From the NCBI GenBank assembly GCA_003139415.1, contig PLIR01000258.1, positions 1,508 to 35,738 of the forward strand: 34,231 nucleotides of DNA. The letters are read 5' to 3'. The DNA comes from Myxococcales bacterium. GTDB lineage: Bacteria; Myxococcota_A; Polyangia; Polyangiales; Polyangiaceae. Of the stretch, positions 7,750-17,629 are shown piece by piece. Made by a program: the position numbers and the translations under genes. Below the pieces are notes generated by a model. The model ran no database searches and had not been told where the DNA came from. It saw only the letters and a list, made by a program, of their open reading frames with translations. Positions within the stretch are counted from its first letter, which is position 1; every line of letters begins with the position of its first letter.

Positions 7750-9537
7750 ATGCGTAAAGTGCTGAGGAGCGTGCGCTGCGTTTCGACGACGGCGTTGGCA
7801 GTGGCCATCTGCCTCGTGGGCCCTTCGGCCGACGCCCAGAAGAAGCCGAAGAAACCCGCTGCGGCGCAGCCCGCGCCGGCATCGGGGCCGGTCGACATGG
7901 ACGCCGACTCGCCGCCGGCGGGTGCGCCTGCGCCGGCGCCAGCGCCCGCTGCCAGTAGCAAACCCACCAAATCGGCACCGGCCGACAACTCGCCGCCGGC
8001 CGTCGCGGGGCAGCCGACGCAGGCCGCTGCCCAGGCCAAGCGCCTCTACGAGGGCGAGAAGTGGTGGGACGCCGCGAAGGCGCTCTTCCGCGTCTCGAAC
8101 GGCGAGACGGGCGACGACCAGGGCAACCGGGAGATCGCGCAGTTCAACCTCGCCAAGGCGCTCTACAAGCTGAGGTTCTATCAGGGCGCCTACTCGATCT
8201 TCAGTGAGATCGCCGACCGGCCCAATCACCTCAAATACAACGAGACGCTTCTCTGGCTGGCGAAGCTCGCCACCGACTTGCCCGAGCCCGCCGACATCAT
8301 CGAGCGCGTCGGCAAATACAACGAGGCGCACGTCGCCAAGTTCAACAACCACGAGCAGCAGGAGCTTTACTGGCAGCTCAACTACCTGCTCGGCCGCTAC
8401 CGGTATCGCAACGGCCAGTTCCCGGAGTCGCTCGCGCTCTTCGAGAAGGTGGATCGCCGTAGCAAATACTACGTGCAGGCGCAGTTCTTCGGCGGGGTGT
8501 CGAACGTGCAGCTTCGACAGAGCAAGCCCGCGGTCGAGGCGTTCGAGCGGATCCTCGGCGCCATCGAGGAAGGCGACGTCGAGGTGGAGGACGAGGCGCG
8601 CATGCGCGACCTCGCGTACCTCTCCATGGCGCGCACCTTCTACTCTGCGAGCGTGAAGCTCGACGATCAGACGAACGCGCCTACGGTCGACCAGACGCGT
8701 CTCAGCGCGGCGGTCAAGTACTGGAACAAGGTCGATCAGGGCAGCGAGTACTGGCTCGACGCGCTCTTCGAAGAGTCGTGGGCGTACTTCATGGCCGGCG
8801 ACTACAGCCACGCGCTCGGCAACATCCACACGCTCGAGGCGCCCTACTTCCCGCACTCGTACTATCCCGAGGCCGACGTCCTCAAGGCCGTCATCTACTT
8901 CTCCAACTGCCAGTACGACGACGCGCTCATCATCGTCTCCAAGTTCCGCGCGCACTACGAGCCGATCCGCGACGGGATGGCCAAGGTCCTCGAGAAGTTC
9001 AAGAAGGGGACGGGGGCGGAGAACGACTTCTACAAGTTTCTCAAGGACGTCCGCGACGACAAGGCGCAGATCGACCCGAAGATCGCCCCGATCGTGAAGG
9101 GGTCCCTGTCGGACCGCCAGCTCCTCCGCAACCTCGAGTACGTGCATCTCCTCGACGAGGAGGACGGACGCTTCAAGAAGGCCCCGGCGTCGTTCCGCGA
9201 CGCCAAGGTCGCCGACCTCGTGAAGGACTCCGTCCACGACGCGCGCGAGCTCGCGATCCGAAACGCGGGAGACCTGGCGCGCGGCCGTTACGAGCGCAAT
9301 CTCTCCGACCTCAACGAGCAGCTCCGAAACGGGCAAAAGATTCTCATCGACATCACGGCGGCGCAGCGAAATCAGCTCGACGAGGCCATCCAGGGCGCGC
9401 AAGTGACCCAGGAAGAGTCCAAGGCCAACATCGTCCGACCGGACGAGGAGCACGTCATCTGGCCGTTCGACGGCGAGTACTGGCGCGACGAGCTCGGATT
9501 TTACCGCCAGACGATCACGTCGAAGTGCGGGAGGTAG
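7750..9537 (+). CDS. gltC: TPR protein, GltC-like gliding-motility periplasmic protein
   Basis: ATG at 7750 preceded by GAGGAG; signal peptide MRKVLRSVRCVSTTALAVAICLVGPSADAQ; TPR-like repeats; C-terminal IVRPDEEHVIWPFDGEYWRDELGFYRQTITSKC, which I associate with GltC-type proteins. Immediately upstream of the gltD-like gene (2 nt gap). Confidence 0.7.
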   Translation: MRKVLRSVRCVSTTALAVAICLVGPSADAQKKPKKPAAAQPAPASGPVDMDADSPPAGAPAPAPAPAASSKPTKSAPADNSPPAVAGQPTQAAAQAKRLYEGEKWWDAAKALFRVSNGETGDDQGNREIAQFNLAKALYKLRFYQGAYSIFSEIADRPNHLKYNETLLWLAKLATDLPEPADIIERVGKYNEAHVAKFNNHEQQELYWQLNYLLGRYRYRNGQFPESLALFEKVDRRSKYYVQAQFFGGVSNVQLRQSKPAVEAFERILGAIEEGDVEVEDEARMRDLAYLSMARTFYSASVKLDDQTNAPTVDQTRLSAAVKYWNKVDQGSEYWLDALFEESWAYFMAGDYSHALGNIHTLEAPYFPHSYYPEADVLKAVIYFSNCQYDDALIIVSKFRAHYEPIRDGMAKVLEKFKKGTGAENDFYKFLKDVRDDKAQIDPKIAPIVKGSLSDRQLLRNLEYVHLLDEEDGRFKKAPASFRDAKVADLVKDSVHDARELAIRNAGDLARGRYERNLSDLNEQLRNGQKILIDITAAQRNQLDEAIQGAQVTQEESKANIVRPDEEHVIWPFDGEYWRDELGFYRQTITSKCGR

Positions 9538-9539
9538 CG

Positions 9540-12500
9540 ATGAATCGGGTTCTTTCGGTTTGGGCCTTCGTCATTTCCACGGTGCTCCTCGTCTGCGGGG
9601 CGGCCGCGGAAGCGCGCGCGGACACGTCGGACCCCGACGGGCTCGGGGGCGATAGTGCGCCGTCGAAGCCGGCGCCCACGACGCCGTCGTCCTCTTCGTC
9701 GATGTCGTCGACCTCGTCGAGCTCCACTTGCGTGACCGACCAGGCGAAAAAGACTCTCGACGCGTGTCCGGGCGGCCCGCTCGCGGGGATGACGCAACCG
9801 TCGGGCAAGGCGCCCACGATGTCCTTCCACTCGAAGGTCGAGGACATCAAGAAGGGCGACAAGAAGATCGAGATCGGCGGCCCCGACGTCTCTCAGCTCG
9901 CCGGCATGCGCGACCTTCGCGCCAGCGCCCTGAAGCAGCGTGTTCTTGCTCTCCTCGTGCAGGAGATCTCGGGGCTCGAGGGGCTCTACAAGACCACGGA
10001 CGCCCGCTCCAAGGACCGCCCCCAGCTGCTCCGGCGGCTGGCAGAGGATTACGTCGAACTCGAGAACGCCGCGTTCCGCGAGAAGACCGAGGCCGAGGTC
10101 AGGCGCGACGAGATGAAGGCGACCAACCCCACCGGGGCGAGCAAGCAGCAGTCGGTCGCCAACTCGCGCAACACCACGATGAAGCTCGCCCGCAGGCAGG
10201 CGATCACCTATTACGGCACGCTCGTCAACGACTACACCGGTCAGCCGTCCGCCACGTTCCCGAGCAATCCGCCGCCCGCATACCCCACCCTCGACGAGGT
10301 CTACTACTACCTCGCGTACGAGTACGAGCAGTCGGGTGACACGCAGAACGCGCGCCGCGTCTACCTCGACCTCATCACGAAGACACCGAACTCCAAGTAC
10401 ATCGTGAACGCCTACCTCGCGTTCGGAGAGCTCTTCTTCAACGAGGCCATGGGCGACCCGTCCAAGTGGGAGCCGGCGAAGCAGGCCTACCAGAAGGTGA
10501 CGGCGAAGCCGCCGCCCGAGAACAAGCTGTACGGCTACGCCTGGTACAAGCTTGCTTACGTCTTCTGGAACATGGGCGACCTGCCCCACGCGCTCGACGC
10601 GTTCAAGAAGACGATCGATTTCGGCGTGCAGTTCGGCGGGCCGCCGAACCCGCTCCCGAATGCGAAGAAGCTCGCGGAGAGCGGCCGCAAGGACGTCATC
10701 CCGGTGTACGCGCTCGCGGGTAACCCCAAGGACGCCTACAACTTCTTCAAGAACCTGAGCGGCGACGCGTCTGGCGAGAATGCCAAGACGTTCCACATGA
10801 TGGATGACCTGGGCCAGAACTATCTGGACACCGGTCACTACCCCGAGGCGATCGACCTCTACAAGGACCTGCTCGTCCGCGACAACGGGGGCGATCGCGG
10901 GTGCGACTACCAGTCGCACATCACCGAAGCCACGATGGCGATGAAGTCCGGCGACAAGGCCGCGATCATTGGAGAGCTCAGCAACCAGTTCAAGCGCTAC
11001 CAGGCCTTCAAGGCCGACCAGCACTCGGCCGAGTCCAAGCAGCGGTGCGCGAGCAAGACGGCCGCGATGGCGACGGAGACCGCGATGGCGTGGCACCTCG
11101 AGGCCGTCGGCACGGAGGGGCAGCGCGGCACCGGCGACCCCCGCTCGATGGACTTCGCCGCCGCGCTCTACAAGAAGGTGTCCGAGAGCTGGACGTCGGA
11201 CGAGTTCTCCAAGTTCGAGTTCCCGCGCCTCGTCAAGGACGACTGGCCCACGATCTACAAGATCAAGTACGACATGGCCGACTTGCTCTACTTCCGCGAG
11301 AAGTGGGCCGAGTGCGGCCCCGCGTTCGACGCCGTCGTCCAAGAGGACCCGAAGGCGCCCGAGGCCGCGGAGTCCGCGTACGCCGCCGTGCTCTGCTACC
11401 AGAACATCTACCTCGCTCAGCACGCGAAGGGCTCCGACAAGAAGGGCAGCGGCAACCTGCCGGGCGTCGGCAAGGACATCAAGCAGGACGACGACGCGAA
11501 GTATCGGCCGAAGGACATGACCGACGCGCAGAAGTCGATGGTGTCGTCGTTCAACCGCTACGTTTGCTACATCCACCCGAAGCCGGAAGACGCCGACGGC
11601 CAGAAGCAGCTCGCGGAAGTGCAGTATGCGCGCTGCCGCTTGTACTTCGAGGCCCAGCACTGGGAAGAGGCGGCGGCTTGCTTCAAAGACGTCGCGTACA
11701 ACCATCCCGAGAACGACGCGGCCGTCTACGCGGCGCAGCTCTACCTCGAGAGCATCAACGTCCTGACGTTCCACGGGTCGCCGAACCGCAACTCGTGTCT
11801 CGACGACATGATTACCGACGTGCCGAAGTTCTTGGATCTCTTCTGCACGGGCGACAAGGCCACGAAGAACGAAGACACCTGCACGCTGCTCACCAAGGTG
11901 CAGTGCGACATCCAGCGTCTTCGCGCTCAGCGGATCGTCGAGGACGCCGACAAGGGTGGGAACAACGCGCTCGAGCTCTTCGAGAAGGGCGGCAACGCGT
12001 ACTTCGCCCTCTGGGACAAGTACGGGGCCACGCCGCTCAAGGCGGGCCAGACTCCGCAATGCGAACGCCTCGACGAAATCGTGGAGAACGCGGCGCGCGC
12101 CTTCCAGGCGGGCCACCTCGTGGCGAGCGCGATCCGCGCCCGTAGGGTGCTGCTCAATCCAACGTACAAGATGGAGAAGACGGAGCTCGCCAAGGACGCC
12201 GAGTTCAAGATCGGCGGCAACTACCAGGCGATCGCCGTCTACGACCAGGCGGCAGACTTCTTCGAGCAGTACGCGAGGGACAACCCGCGCCGCGCGAACG
12301 CCGACAAGGCGCTCTCGGACGCCATCGTCCTGCGCCTCGGCCTCGGCCAAGAGGACATCGCGGTCGCCGACGTCAAGCAGTACCAGAAGGACTACGGCAA
12401 CTCGAACGCCAACGAGACGGCGCAGATCGCGTTCGCGATCGGCGCGCACTACGCCGACAAAGAAGACTGGGAGAGCACCCGCAAGGCCCTGACGGGCGCC

Positions 12501-13451
12501 ATGGGGACGCTCGAGAAGGCGCCGCCGGACATCCAGGTGCAGGCCCACGCCACGTTGGCGCGCGCGCTCATGCACCTCAAGGCGGAGACCACGGCCCGCG
12601 GCGAGTACGACAAGGTCCGCAAGCTCTGGGGCGACGGCAGCGGCGCGCAGCAGAAGATCAGCGACGCCTACAAGGGCGAGGGCGAAGACCAGAAGGCCCA
12701 CCGCATCGGCAAGGCGCTCGACGCCGTCGGCGAGGCGCTGTTCTTCGCCGCCGAGGACAAGAAGAAGGAGAAGGTCGATACGCTGCCCTTCCCCGTCTAC
12801 AAGGGCAAGGGCACCAAAGAGGACGTCCTGAAGTACATGGACAAGTCCGTGAAGCCCTGGGTCGTCAAGAAGCAGGAAGTCATCGCGGAAGTCGACAAGG
12901 AGTACCAGAAGATCACGGAGCTGCAGCCCGTCCCACCGCCGCGCTGGGTCATCGCCGCCGCGTCACGCGCGGGTCTCATGTGGGGCAACTTCGTCGACGA
13001 CTTCCGTCGCGCGCCCTACCCGAAGGACTGGGACAAGAAGGGCTTCGTCCCCGGAACGAACGACACGCTCTCATGGGCCGACATCCGGGCCGACTACAAC
13101 CAGCACCTCGACGAGGCGTCCGAGCCGATCAAGGTGAGCCGTAGCAAGCCGGCTCTCAAGCGCTGCCTCGACGACTCGGTGAAGTATCAGTACTTCGACG
13201 AGTACTCGCGCGACTGCGAGAAGTGGCTCGCGAAGAACTACAAGACCGAATACCACATCGTCGACGAGCTCCGCGGCGCGCCCACGCTGTCGAACGGCGG
13301 CCTCGACGACCGTCCGCCGCCGCTCATCATGGGCGGTCTGCTCTGGCACGCGGTCGAAACGGGACCGGCCACCGAGAAGGCCGAGATGGTCAACTCGGGG
13401 AGCTCGGGCTCGAGCGGCGAAGAACCCAAGAAAAAGTCGAAGAAGAAGTGA
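9540..13451 (+). CDS. gltD: Large periplasmic TPR protein, GltD/AgmU-like
   Basis: ATG at 9540 with GGGAGG just upstream (the listed ORF from 8778 is over-extended). Signal peptide MNRVLSVWAFVISTVLLVCGAAAEARA, Ser-rich linker, about 1300 aa of TPR-like repeats, Lys-rich C-terminus. Position before gltE/F/G-like genes matches the M. xanthus order. Confidence 0.75.
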   Translation: MNRVLSVWAFVISTVLLVCGAAAEARADTSDPDGLGGDSAPSKPAPTTPSSSSSMSSTSSSSTCVTDQAKKTLDACPGGPLAGMTQPSGKAPTMSFHSKVEDIKKGDKKIEIGGPDVSQLAGMRDLRASALKQRVLALLVQEISGLEGLYKTTDARSKDRPQLLRRLAEDYVELENAAFREKTEAEVRRDEMKATNPTGASKQQSVANSRNTTMKLARRQAITYYGTLVNDYTGQPSATFPSNPPPAYPTLDEVYYYLAYEYEQSGDTQNARRVYLDLITKTPNSKYIVNAYLAFGELFFNEAMGDPSKWEPAKQAYQKVTAKPPPENKLYGYAWYKLAYVFWNMGDLPHALDAFKKTIDFGVQFGGPPNPLPNAKKLAESGRKDVIPVYALAGNPKDAYNFFKNLSGDASGENAKTFHMMDDLGQNYLDTGHYPEAIDLYKDLLVRDNGGDRGCDYQSHITEATMAMKSGDKAAIIGELSNQFKRYQAFKADQHSAESKQRCASKTAAMATETAMAWHLEAVGTEGQRGTGDPRSMDFAAALYKKVSESWTSDEFSKFEFPRLVKDDWPTIYKIKYDMADLLYFREKWAECGPAFDAVVQEDPKAPEAAESAYAAVLCYQNIYLAQHAKGSDKKGSGNLPGVGKDIKQDDDAKYRPKDMTDAQKSMVSSFNRYVCYIHPKPEDADGQKQLAEVQYARCRLYFEAQHWEEAAACFKDVAYNHPENDAAVYAAQLYLESINVLTFHGSPNRNSCLDDMITDVPKFLDLFCTGDKATKNEDTCTLLTKVQCDIQRLRAQRIVEDADKGGNNALELFEKGGNAYFALWDKYGATPLKAGQTPQCERLDEIVENAARAFQAGHLVASAIRARRVLLNPTYKMEKTELAKDAEFKIGGNYQAIAVYDQAADFFEQYARDNPRRANADKALSDAIVLRLGLGQEDIAVADVKQYQKDYGNSNANETAQIAFAIGAHYADKEDWESTRKALTGAMGTLEKAPPDIQVQAHATLARALMHLKAETTARGEYDKVRKLWGDGSGAQQKISDAYKGEGEDQKAHRIGKALDAVGEALFFAAEDKKKEKVDTLPFPVYKGKGTKEDVLKYMDKSVKPWVVKKQEVIAEVDKEYQKITELQPVPPPRWVIAAASRAGLMWGNFVDDFRRAPYPKDWDKKGFVPGTNDTLSWADIRADYNQHLDEASEPIKVSRSKPALKRCLDDSVKYQYFDEYSRDCEKWLAKNYKTEYHIVDELRGAPTLSNGGLDDRPPPLIMGGLLWHAVETGPATEKAEMVNSGSSGSSGEEPKKKSKKK

Positions 13452-13459
13452 GCACGACC

Positions 13460-14950
13460 ATGAACCATGTCGGAAAGTTGGTGGTCGCGGCGGCGCTCAT
13501 GGCTGGCCTCGGGTGCGGCGGCGGTCATAAAGAAGCGGAGAGCGCGGCGGACGAGACGCCCCACGGCGGCGGTGGAGGGGGTGGTGCCGCGTCGCCGGCG
13601 GCCCCTGTCCAGAGGGCGGCCCAAGAGCGATTCAACGCGGCGATCGACCTGTTGAACGGTCACGACAAGGCGAACGACTGGAGCGACCAGGCGTGCTCCG
13701 ACACCGCGGCCGCCTTCGCGTCCGCGGCGTCGTCGAATGGCAAGTTCCCAGAAGCGACGTACGACGCGGGGCTCGCCTACCAGCGCTGCAACAACGACAA
13801 GGAAGCGAAGGCCCACTTCCAGAAGGCGCTCTCGGACGACCCGAAGTTCCACTTCGCCCGGGCGCAGCTCGCGCTCTATCAGTTCAAGGCCGACGGCAAC
13901 GTCGACGCGGCGATCAACGCGCTCGAGCAGGCGGTCAACGACGCGAACTTCCAGAACGTTCCGGCGCTCGTCGACCTCGCGATGTTCCAGATGCTGAGGG
14001 ACTCGGACACCATCGGCGCGAACTGTCAGTCGAAGAGCGGCGACCTCAAAGACTTCGACTGCGCGAAGCTCAACCTGCAGCGCGCGCTCGCGATCGACGA
14101 CGGCTACATGCCGGCGTTCAACCAGCTTGCGCTCTTCTACTTCGGCAGCGCGAAGAAGAAGGCGGGCGCGAGGAAATTCGGCCGTACGATCGCGACCAAC
14201 GCAGCCATCGCCAAGCGCGGCGACGTCCAGCAGCTCGAGCTGGCGGCTCTCGTGTGCTCGCAAGCCGTTCGCAAGAACAAGAACTACGCGCCGATTCACA
14301 ACACGTCGGGCCTCATCCTCAACGAGCTGGGTCAAGTCAACACGGCCGTGAAGGAGTTCTCTGCCGCGGCGCAGCTCGATCCGCACTTCTTCGAAGCGCA
14401 GATGAACCTCGCCGCGATCAACCTCAGCTTCCGCGGTTTCGACAAGGCGGAGGGGGCGTATCGCAAGGCGCTCGAGATGCACCCGAACGACTACGACGCG
14501 CACCTCGGGCTCGCGCTGGCGCTCCGTGGCCAGATCGACGACTCGAACTACGACAAGCAAGTCGCCGCGGTGCAGTCCGAGCTCGACGCGTGCAAGAAGA
14601 TCGACGCAGAGCGTCCGGACGCGTACTTCAACGAAGGGATCCTGACGCAGGAGTACAAGGCGAAGGGAGCCGGCGGAACCGAAAAGGCCGTGGTCGTCTA
14701 CGGGCAGGCCAAGCAGGTATTCCAGACGTTCCTCGAGAAGGCCGGCGACAAGGCGGAGTACGCGGGCGCCGTGAAGAAGACGAGAGAGCGCATGCAGGAC
14801 ATCGACGACACCGTCACCTTCCTCCAGGCCGGAGGACCCAGTACGCCAACACCGCCCCCTGCGGACAGCTCGGCGCCCTCTGCCGGCGGAGCGCCGCCAG
14901 CGGCTGCTCCCGCCGCCTCCGGTGCCCCGGCCGCCGCCCCCCCCAAATGA
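13460..14950 (+). CDS. gltE: TPR lipoprotein, GltE/AglT-like
   Basis: ATG at 13460; MNHVGKLVVAAALMAGLGCGGGHKEAES lipoprotein-type signal; TPR repeats (EATYDAGLAYQRCNNDKEAKAHFQKALSDDPKFHFARAQLALYQ); Pro/Ala-rich C-terminus; follows gltD-like gene after 8 nt. Confidence 0.7.
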   Translation: MNHVGKLVVAAALMAGLGCGGGHKEAESAADETPHGGGGGGGAASPAAPVQRAAQERFNAAIDLLNGHDKANDWSDQACSDTAAAFASAASSNGKFPEATYDAGLAYQRCNNDKEAKAHFQKALSDDPKFHFARAQLALYQFKADGNVDAAINALEQAVNDANFQNVPALVDLAMFQMLRDSDTIGANCQSKSGDLKDFDCAKLNLQRALAIDDGYMPAFNQLALFYFGSAKKKAGARKFGRTIATNAAIAKRGDVQQLELAALVCSQAVRKNKNYAPIHNTSGLILNELGQVNTAVKEFSAAAQLDPHFFEAQMNLAAINLSFRGFDKAEGAYRKALEMHPNDYDAHLGLALALRGQIDDSNYDKQVAAVQSELDACKKIDAERPDAYFNEGILTQEYKAKGAGGTEKAVVVYGQAKQVFQTFLEKAGDKAEYAGAVKKTRERMQDIDDTVTFLQAGGPSTPTPPPADSSAPSAGGAPPAAAPAASGAPAAAPPK

Positions 14951-15030
14951 AACGGAACTTTCGAAGGCCGTCGTTGTCACCGTTCTTCGGAAACCCCGCT
15001 CCGAGAGACGTCGTGGTGACGAACAATCCG

Positions 15031-15065
15031 TTGACCCAAAGGCCTTTGGCACGTACACTTATACT
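15031..15065 (+). promoter_or_regulatory. Candidate internal promoter between gltE-like and gltF-like genes
   Basis: TTGACC (15031-15036), 17-nt spacer, TACACT (15054-15059), with an additional TATACT at 15060-15065, in the 223-bp gap 14951-15173. Confidence 0.35.
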
Positions 15066-15173
15066 GTAATTCCAGCGCATCTTTCCGTTGAAGTTGAATC
15101 GCTCAACCAAGCGATCGGATCCGCCGCTGGAGTCGAGATTCCGCTGCAACACCCTCATCCTCCGGAGTGACTC

Positions 15174-15464
15174 ATGAAGCTCACGAACAAATGGCTCCTG
15201 GTCATGCCCCTGGCCGTGACCTTCATGGTGTCGGTCGCATCGTCGTCGCGCGCGCAAGACGCCGCGGGCGGGGCTGGCGCGGGGGCGACTTCGGGAGCGT
15301 CCGGGGACTACGGGTACAAGTTCGAGGACGATCCGCTCGCCGCTGGCGGGTTCGGCCCCTCCGACGCAACGATTCGGGTTCGGCCCGGGCCGGTGCGCAC
15401 CACGCTCATCCGACCGCGCACGTCGTTCGTGCCGGAGATGCTCAAGTCGGTCGAGAACATCTGA
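15174..15464 (+). CDS. gltF: Small secreted protein, GltF-like
   Basis: 96 aa, signal peptide MKLTNKWLLVMPLAVTFMVSVASSSRAQ; RPRTSFVPEMLKSVENI C-terminus; size and position between gltE- and gltG-like genes. Assignment is mainly synteny. Confidence 0.6.
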   Translation: MKLTNKWLLVMPLAVTFMVSVASSSRAQDAAGGAGAGATSGASGDYGYKFEDDPLAAGGFGPSDATIRVRPGPVRTTLIRPRTSFVPEMLKSVENI

Positions 15465-15473
15465 GGCCCATCG

Positions 15474-17615
15474 ATGGATAGCCAGGGCAAGGCCAAGGTC
15501 GCGCTCACGTTCGCGCTGTATCAGGGCGACCAACTCGTTCGTCGCGATACGATCGCGCAAGACATCGTCAAGGTCGGCAAGGACCCGCGCAGTCACCTGC
15601 GCGTCGACGACGATCTCGCGTCGCGCATGCACGCCGTGATCGAGGTGGCGTCACGGTCGGACATCACGCTCATCGACCTAGGCAACGAGCCTGGGACGCT
15701 GGTCAACGGTCAGCGCGTCAACAAGTGCAAGGTGCGTCCGAACGATCAGATCCAGATTGGTTCGACGCTCATCGTCCTCGAGAGCGCCGAGCTGGCGGGC
15801 GCCGCGCCTGCCGCCGAGGCACCGGCGCCGGCCGCTTATGCCGCGCCTGCTGCCGCCGCGAACCCCTTCGCCGGGGCCAATCCGTTCGCTGCCGCGCCGG
15901 CGGCTGCCAGTGCCAACCCGTTCGCGGGGGCAAACCCCTTCGCCGCCGCTGCCGCACCGGCGGCCGGGGCCAACCCTTTCGCTGCAGGGCCGTCGCACGG
16001 CGCCGCTCCCTTTGCCGCGCCGTCCACGCCTTTCGTGGCGCAGGCCGTCGCGGCCCTTCCGACGGGCCCGGGGTTGGGGCTCGAGCCTCCGATGGACGGG
16101 GGCCCTGCCGGCTTCAGCTACTCGATGGTCAAGAGCGGCCCGGACGTCAGCCCCGACGAGGTCGAGGTGGCCCACGTATCGGCCATCGAGGTGATGATCC
16201 TCTGGGACTCGAACGTGCTGTACGTGTCGCACCTCACTCCGCCGCGCTCGTTTTACGTGGGCGAAGAGTCCGGCGACAAGATGGGCTGCGACTACTTCAT
16301 CCCGAGCGAGACGCTCGGCACGACGCGGGCCCCGATCGTGGTGTCGCGGGGCATCGGCGCGGCTCTCGTCATCCTCCCGCGCTCGCGCGGTTACGTGGAC
16401 GTGCCCGGTCAGGGCAAGCTCAGTCTCGCGGATCTCGTCTCCTCGGGTCGCGCGCGGCCCTCGTCCGAGATGAGCGGCGCGTACGAGTACGAGCTCCCGG
16501 CCAACGCCAAGGCGCGCATGGAGCTCGACGGAAGCGCGCTGGTGTTCCAGGTGAGCGCGGTGAACGCGGGCAAGAAGGTCCCCGTCGGCTTCATGGGTAC
16601 GATGGAGCCCGCGGCGCTGATGTTCACGGGCCTGTCGTTCCTGCTGCACATGGGGCTCATCGCCGTCTTCGCGTTCTTCATGCCGCACATGAGCGGCGAC
16701 GACAGCGAAGACATCGATCGCGATCAGATCCTGATGATGCAGAAGCTGCTCAACGCCGCGGCGGACCGCGAGCAGGAGGAGCGGCAGGATCAGGACGTCA
16801 ACGAAGCCCAGCCCGACCAGAAAGAGGGCGGGACGGGGACGCGCGCCAAGGGTGAAGAGGGCTCCATGGGGAACCCGAACACCAAGGACAGCGGCCACAA
16901 GTACGGCGTTCAGGGTCCGAAGGACAACCCCGACCCGCACCTCGCGAAGCAGGCGGCGCTGCAAGAGGCCGCGCAGTTCGGCATGATCGGCCTCATCTCG
17001 ACGATGGGCGGCGGCGATCCGAACGCGCCCACGGCCCCCTGGGGTCGCGAGGAGTCTTCGGGCTCCGACGAGAAGAGCGCGCGCGGCAACATGTTCGGCG
17101 ACACGATCGGTGACTCGTTCGGCGCGGGCGGCCTCGGCCTCTCCGGGGTCGGCGAAGGTGGCGGCGGGCGCGGTGAGGGCATCGGCCTGGGCAATTTCGG
17201 CGGCCTCGGTCACGGGGCCGGCACGGGCACCGGGCAGGGGATTGGTAACGGCCGTGGTCGGCTCGGGGGCGGTCACAAGGTCAGTTCGCCGCGCATTCGC
17301 GAAGGTGCGACGCAGGTCAACGGGCGGCTGCCCCCCGAAGTCATCCAGCGCATCGTGCGCCAGAACTTCGGTCGCTTCCGCCTCTGCTACGAGAACGGCA
17401 TGCGCGCGAACCCGAACTTGCAGGGTCGTGTCAGCGTGAAGTTCATCATCGACCGCAGCGGCGCGGTGTCGATGACGGCCGACGGCGGCAGCGACCTACC
17501 CGATCAGGGCGTCGTGCAGTGCGTCGTGCGCGGGTTCGGTAACCTCTCCTTCCCGCAGCCCGAAGGCGGCATGGTCACGGTCGTGTACCCGATCATGTTC
17601 AACCCAGGGGATTAG
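15474..17615 (+). CDS. gltG: FHA domain + TM + AgmX/PglI C-terminal (TonB-like) domain protein, GltG/PglI-like
   Basis: N-terminal FHA (VGKDPRSHLRVDDDLASRMHAVIEV...NEPGTLVNGQRV), NPF/Ala-rich linker, TM ALMFTGLSFLLHMGLIAVFAFFM, Gly-rich linker, C-terminal GRLPPEVIQRIVRQNFGRFRLCYENGMRANPNLQGRVSVKFIIDRSGAV...VVQCVVRGFGNLSFPQPEGGMVTVVYPIMF. Confidence 0.8.
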   Translation: MDSQGKAKVALTFALYQGDQLVRRDTIAQDIVKVGKDPRSHLRVDDDLASRMHAVIEVASRSDITLIDLGNEPGTLVNGQRVNKCKVRPNDQIQIGSTLIVLESAELAGAAPAAEAPAPAAYAAPAAAANPFAGANPFAAAPAAASANPFAGANPFAAAAAPAAGANPFAAGPSHGAAPFAAPSTPFVAQAVAALPTGPGLGLEPPMDGGPAGFSYSMVKSGPDVSPDEVEVAHVSAIEVMILWDSNVLYVSHLTPPRSFYVGEESGDKMGCDYFIPSETLGTTRAPIVVSRGIGAALVILPRSRGYVDVPGQGKLSLADLVSSGRARPSSEMSGAYEYELPANAKARMELDGSALVFQVSAVNAGKKVPVGFMGTMEPAALMFTGLSFLLHMGLIAVFAFFMPHMSGDDSEDIDRDQILMMQKLLNAAADREQEERQDQDVNEAQPDQKEGGTGTRAKGEEGSMGNPNTKDSGHKYGVQGPKDNPDPHLAKQAALQEAAQFGMIGLISTMGGGDPNAPTAPWGREESSGSDEKSARGNMFGDTIGDSFGAGGLGLSGVGEGGGGRGEGIGLGNFGGLGHGAGTGTGQGIGNGRGRLGGGHKVSSPRIREGATQVNGRLPPEVIQRIVRQNFGRFRLCYENGMRANPNLQGRVSVKFIIDRSGAVSMTADGGSDLPDQGVVQCVVRGFGNLSFPQPEGGMVTVVYPIMFNPGD
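15861..16035 (+). repeat. NPF-containing tandem repeats within the gltG-like linker
   Basis: NPFAGANPFAAAPAAASANPFAGANPFAAAAAPAAGANPFAAGPSHGAAPFAAPSTPF; five in-frame NPF units at 15861, 15879, 15915, 15933, 15972. Confidence 0.85.
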
Positions 17616-17629
17616 GCCACGGCGGAAAC

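Noticed and set aside
6985-9453. 822-aa minus-strand ORF antisense to the gltC-like gene
   Set aside because: Shadow ORF; overlaps the well-supported plus-strand gene and runs into the divergent intergenic region.
9501-12701. 1066-aa minus-strand ORF antisense to the gltD-like gene
   Set aside because: Shadow ORF; plus strand has signal peptide, RBS and TPR-like repeats.
15044-15064. TGGCACG at 15049-ish as a sigma54 -24/-12 promoter
   Set aside because: The -24 element matches but the -12 region (CTTAT) lacks the required GC; a sigma70-type reading fits better.
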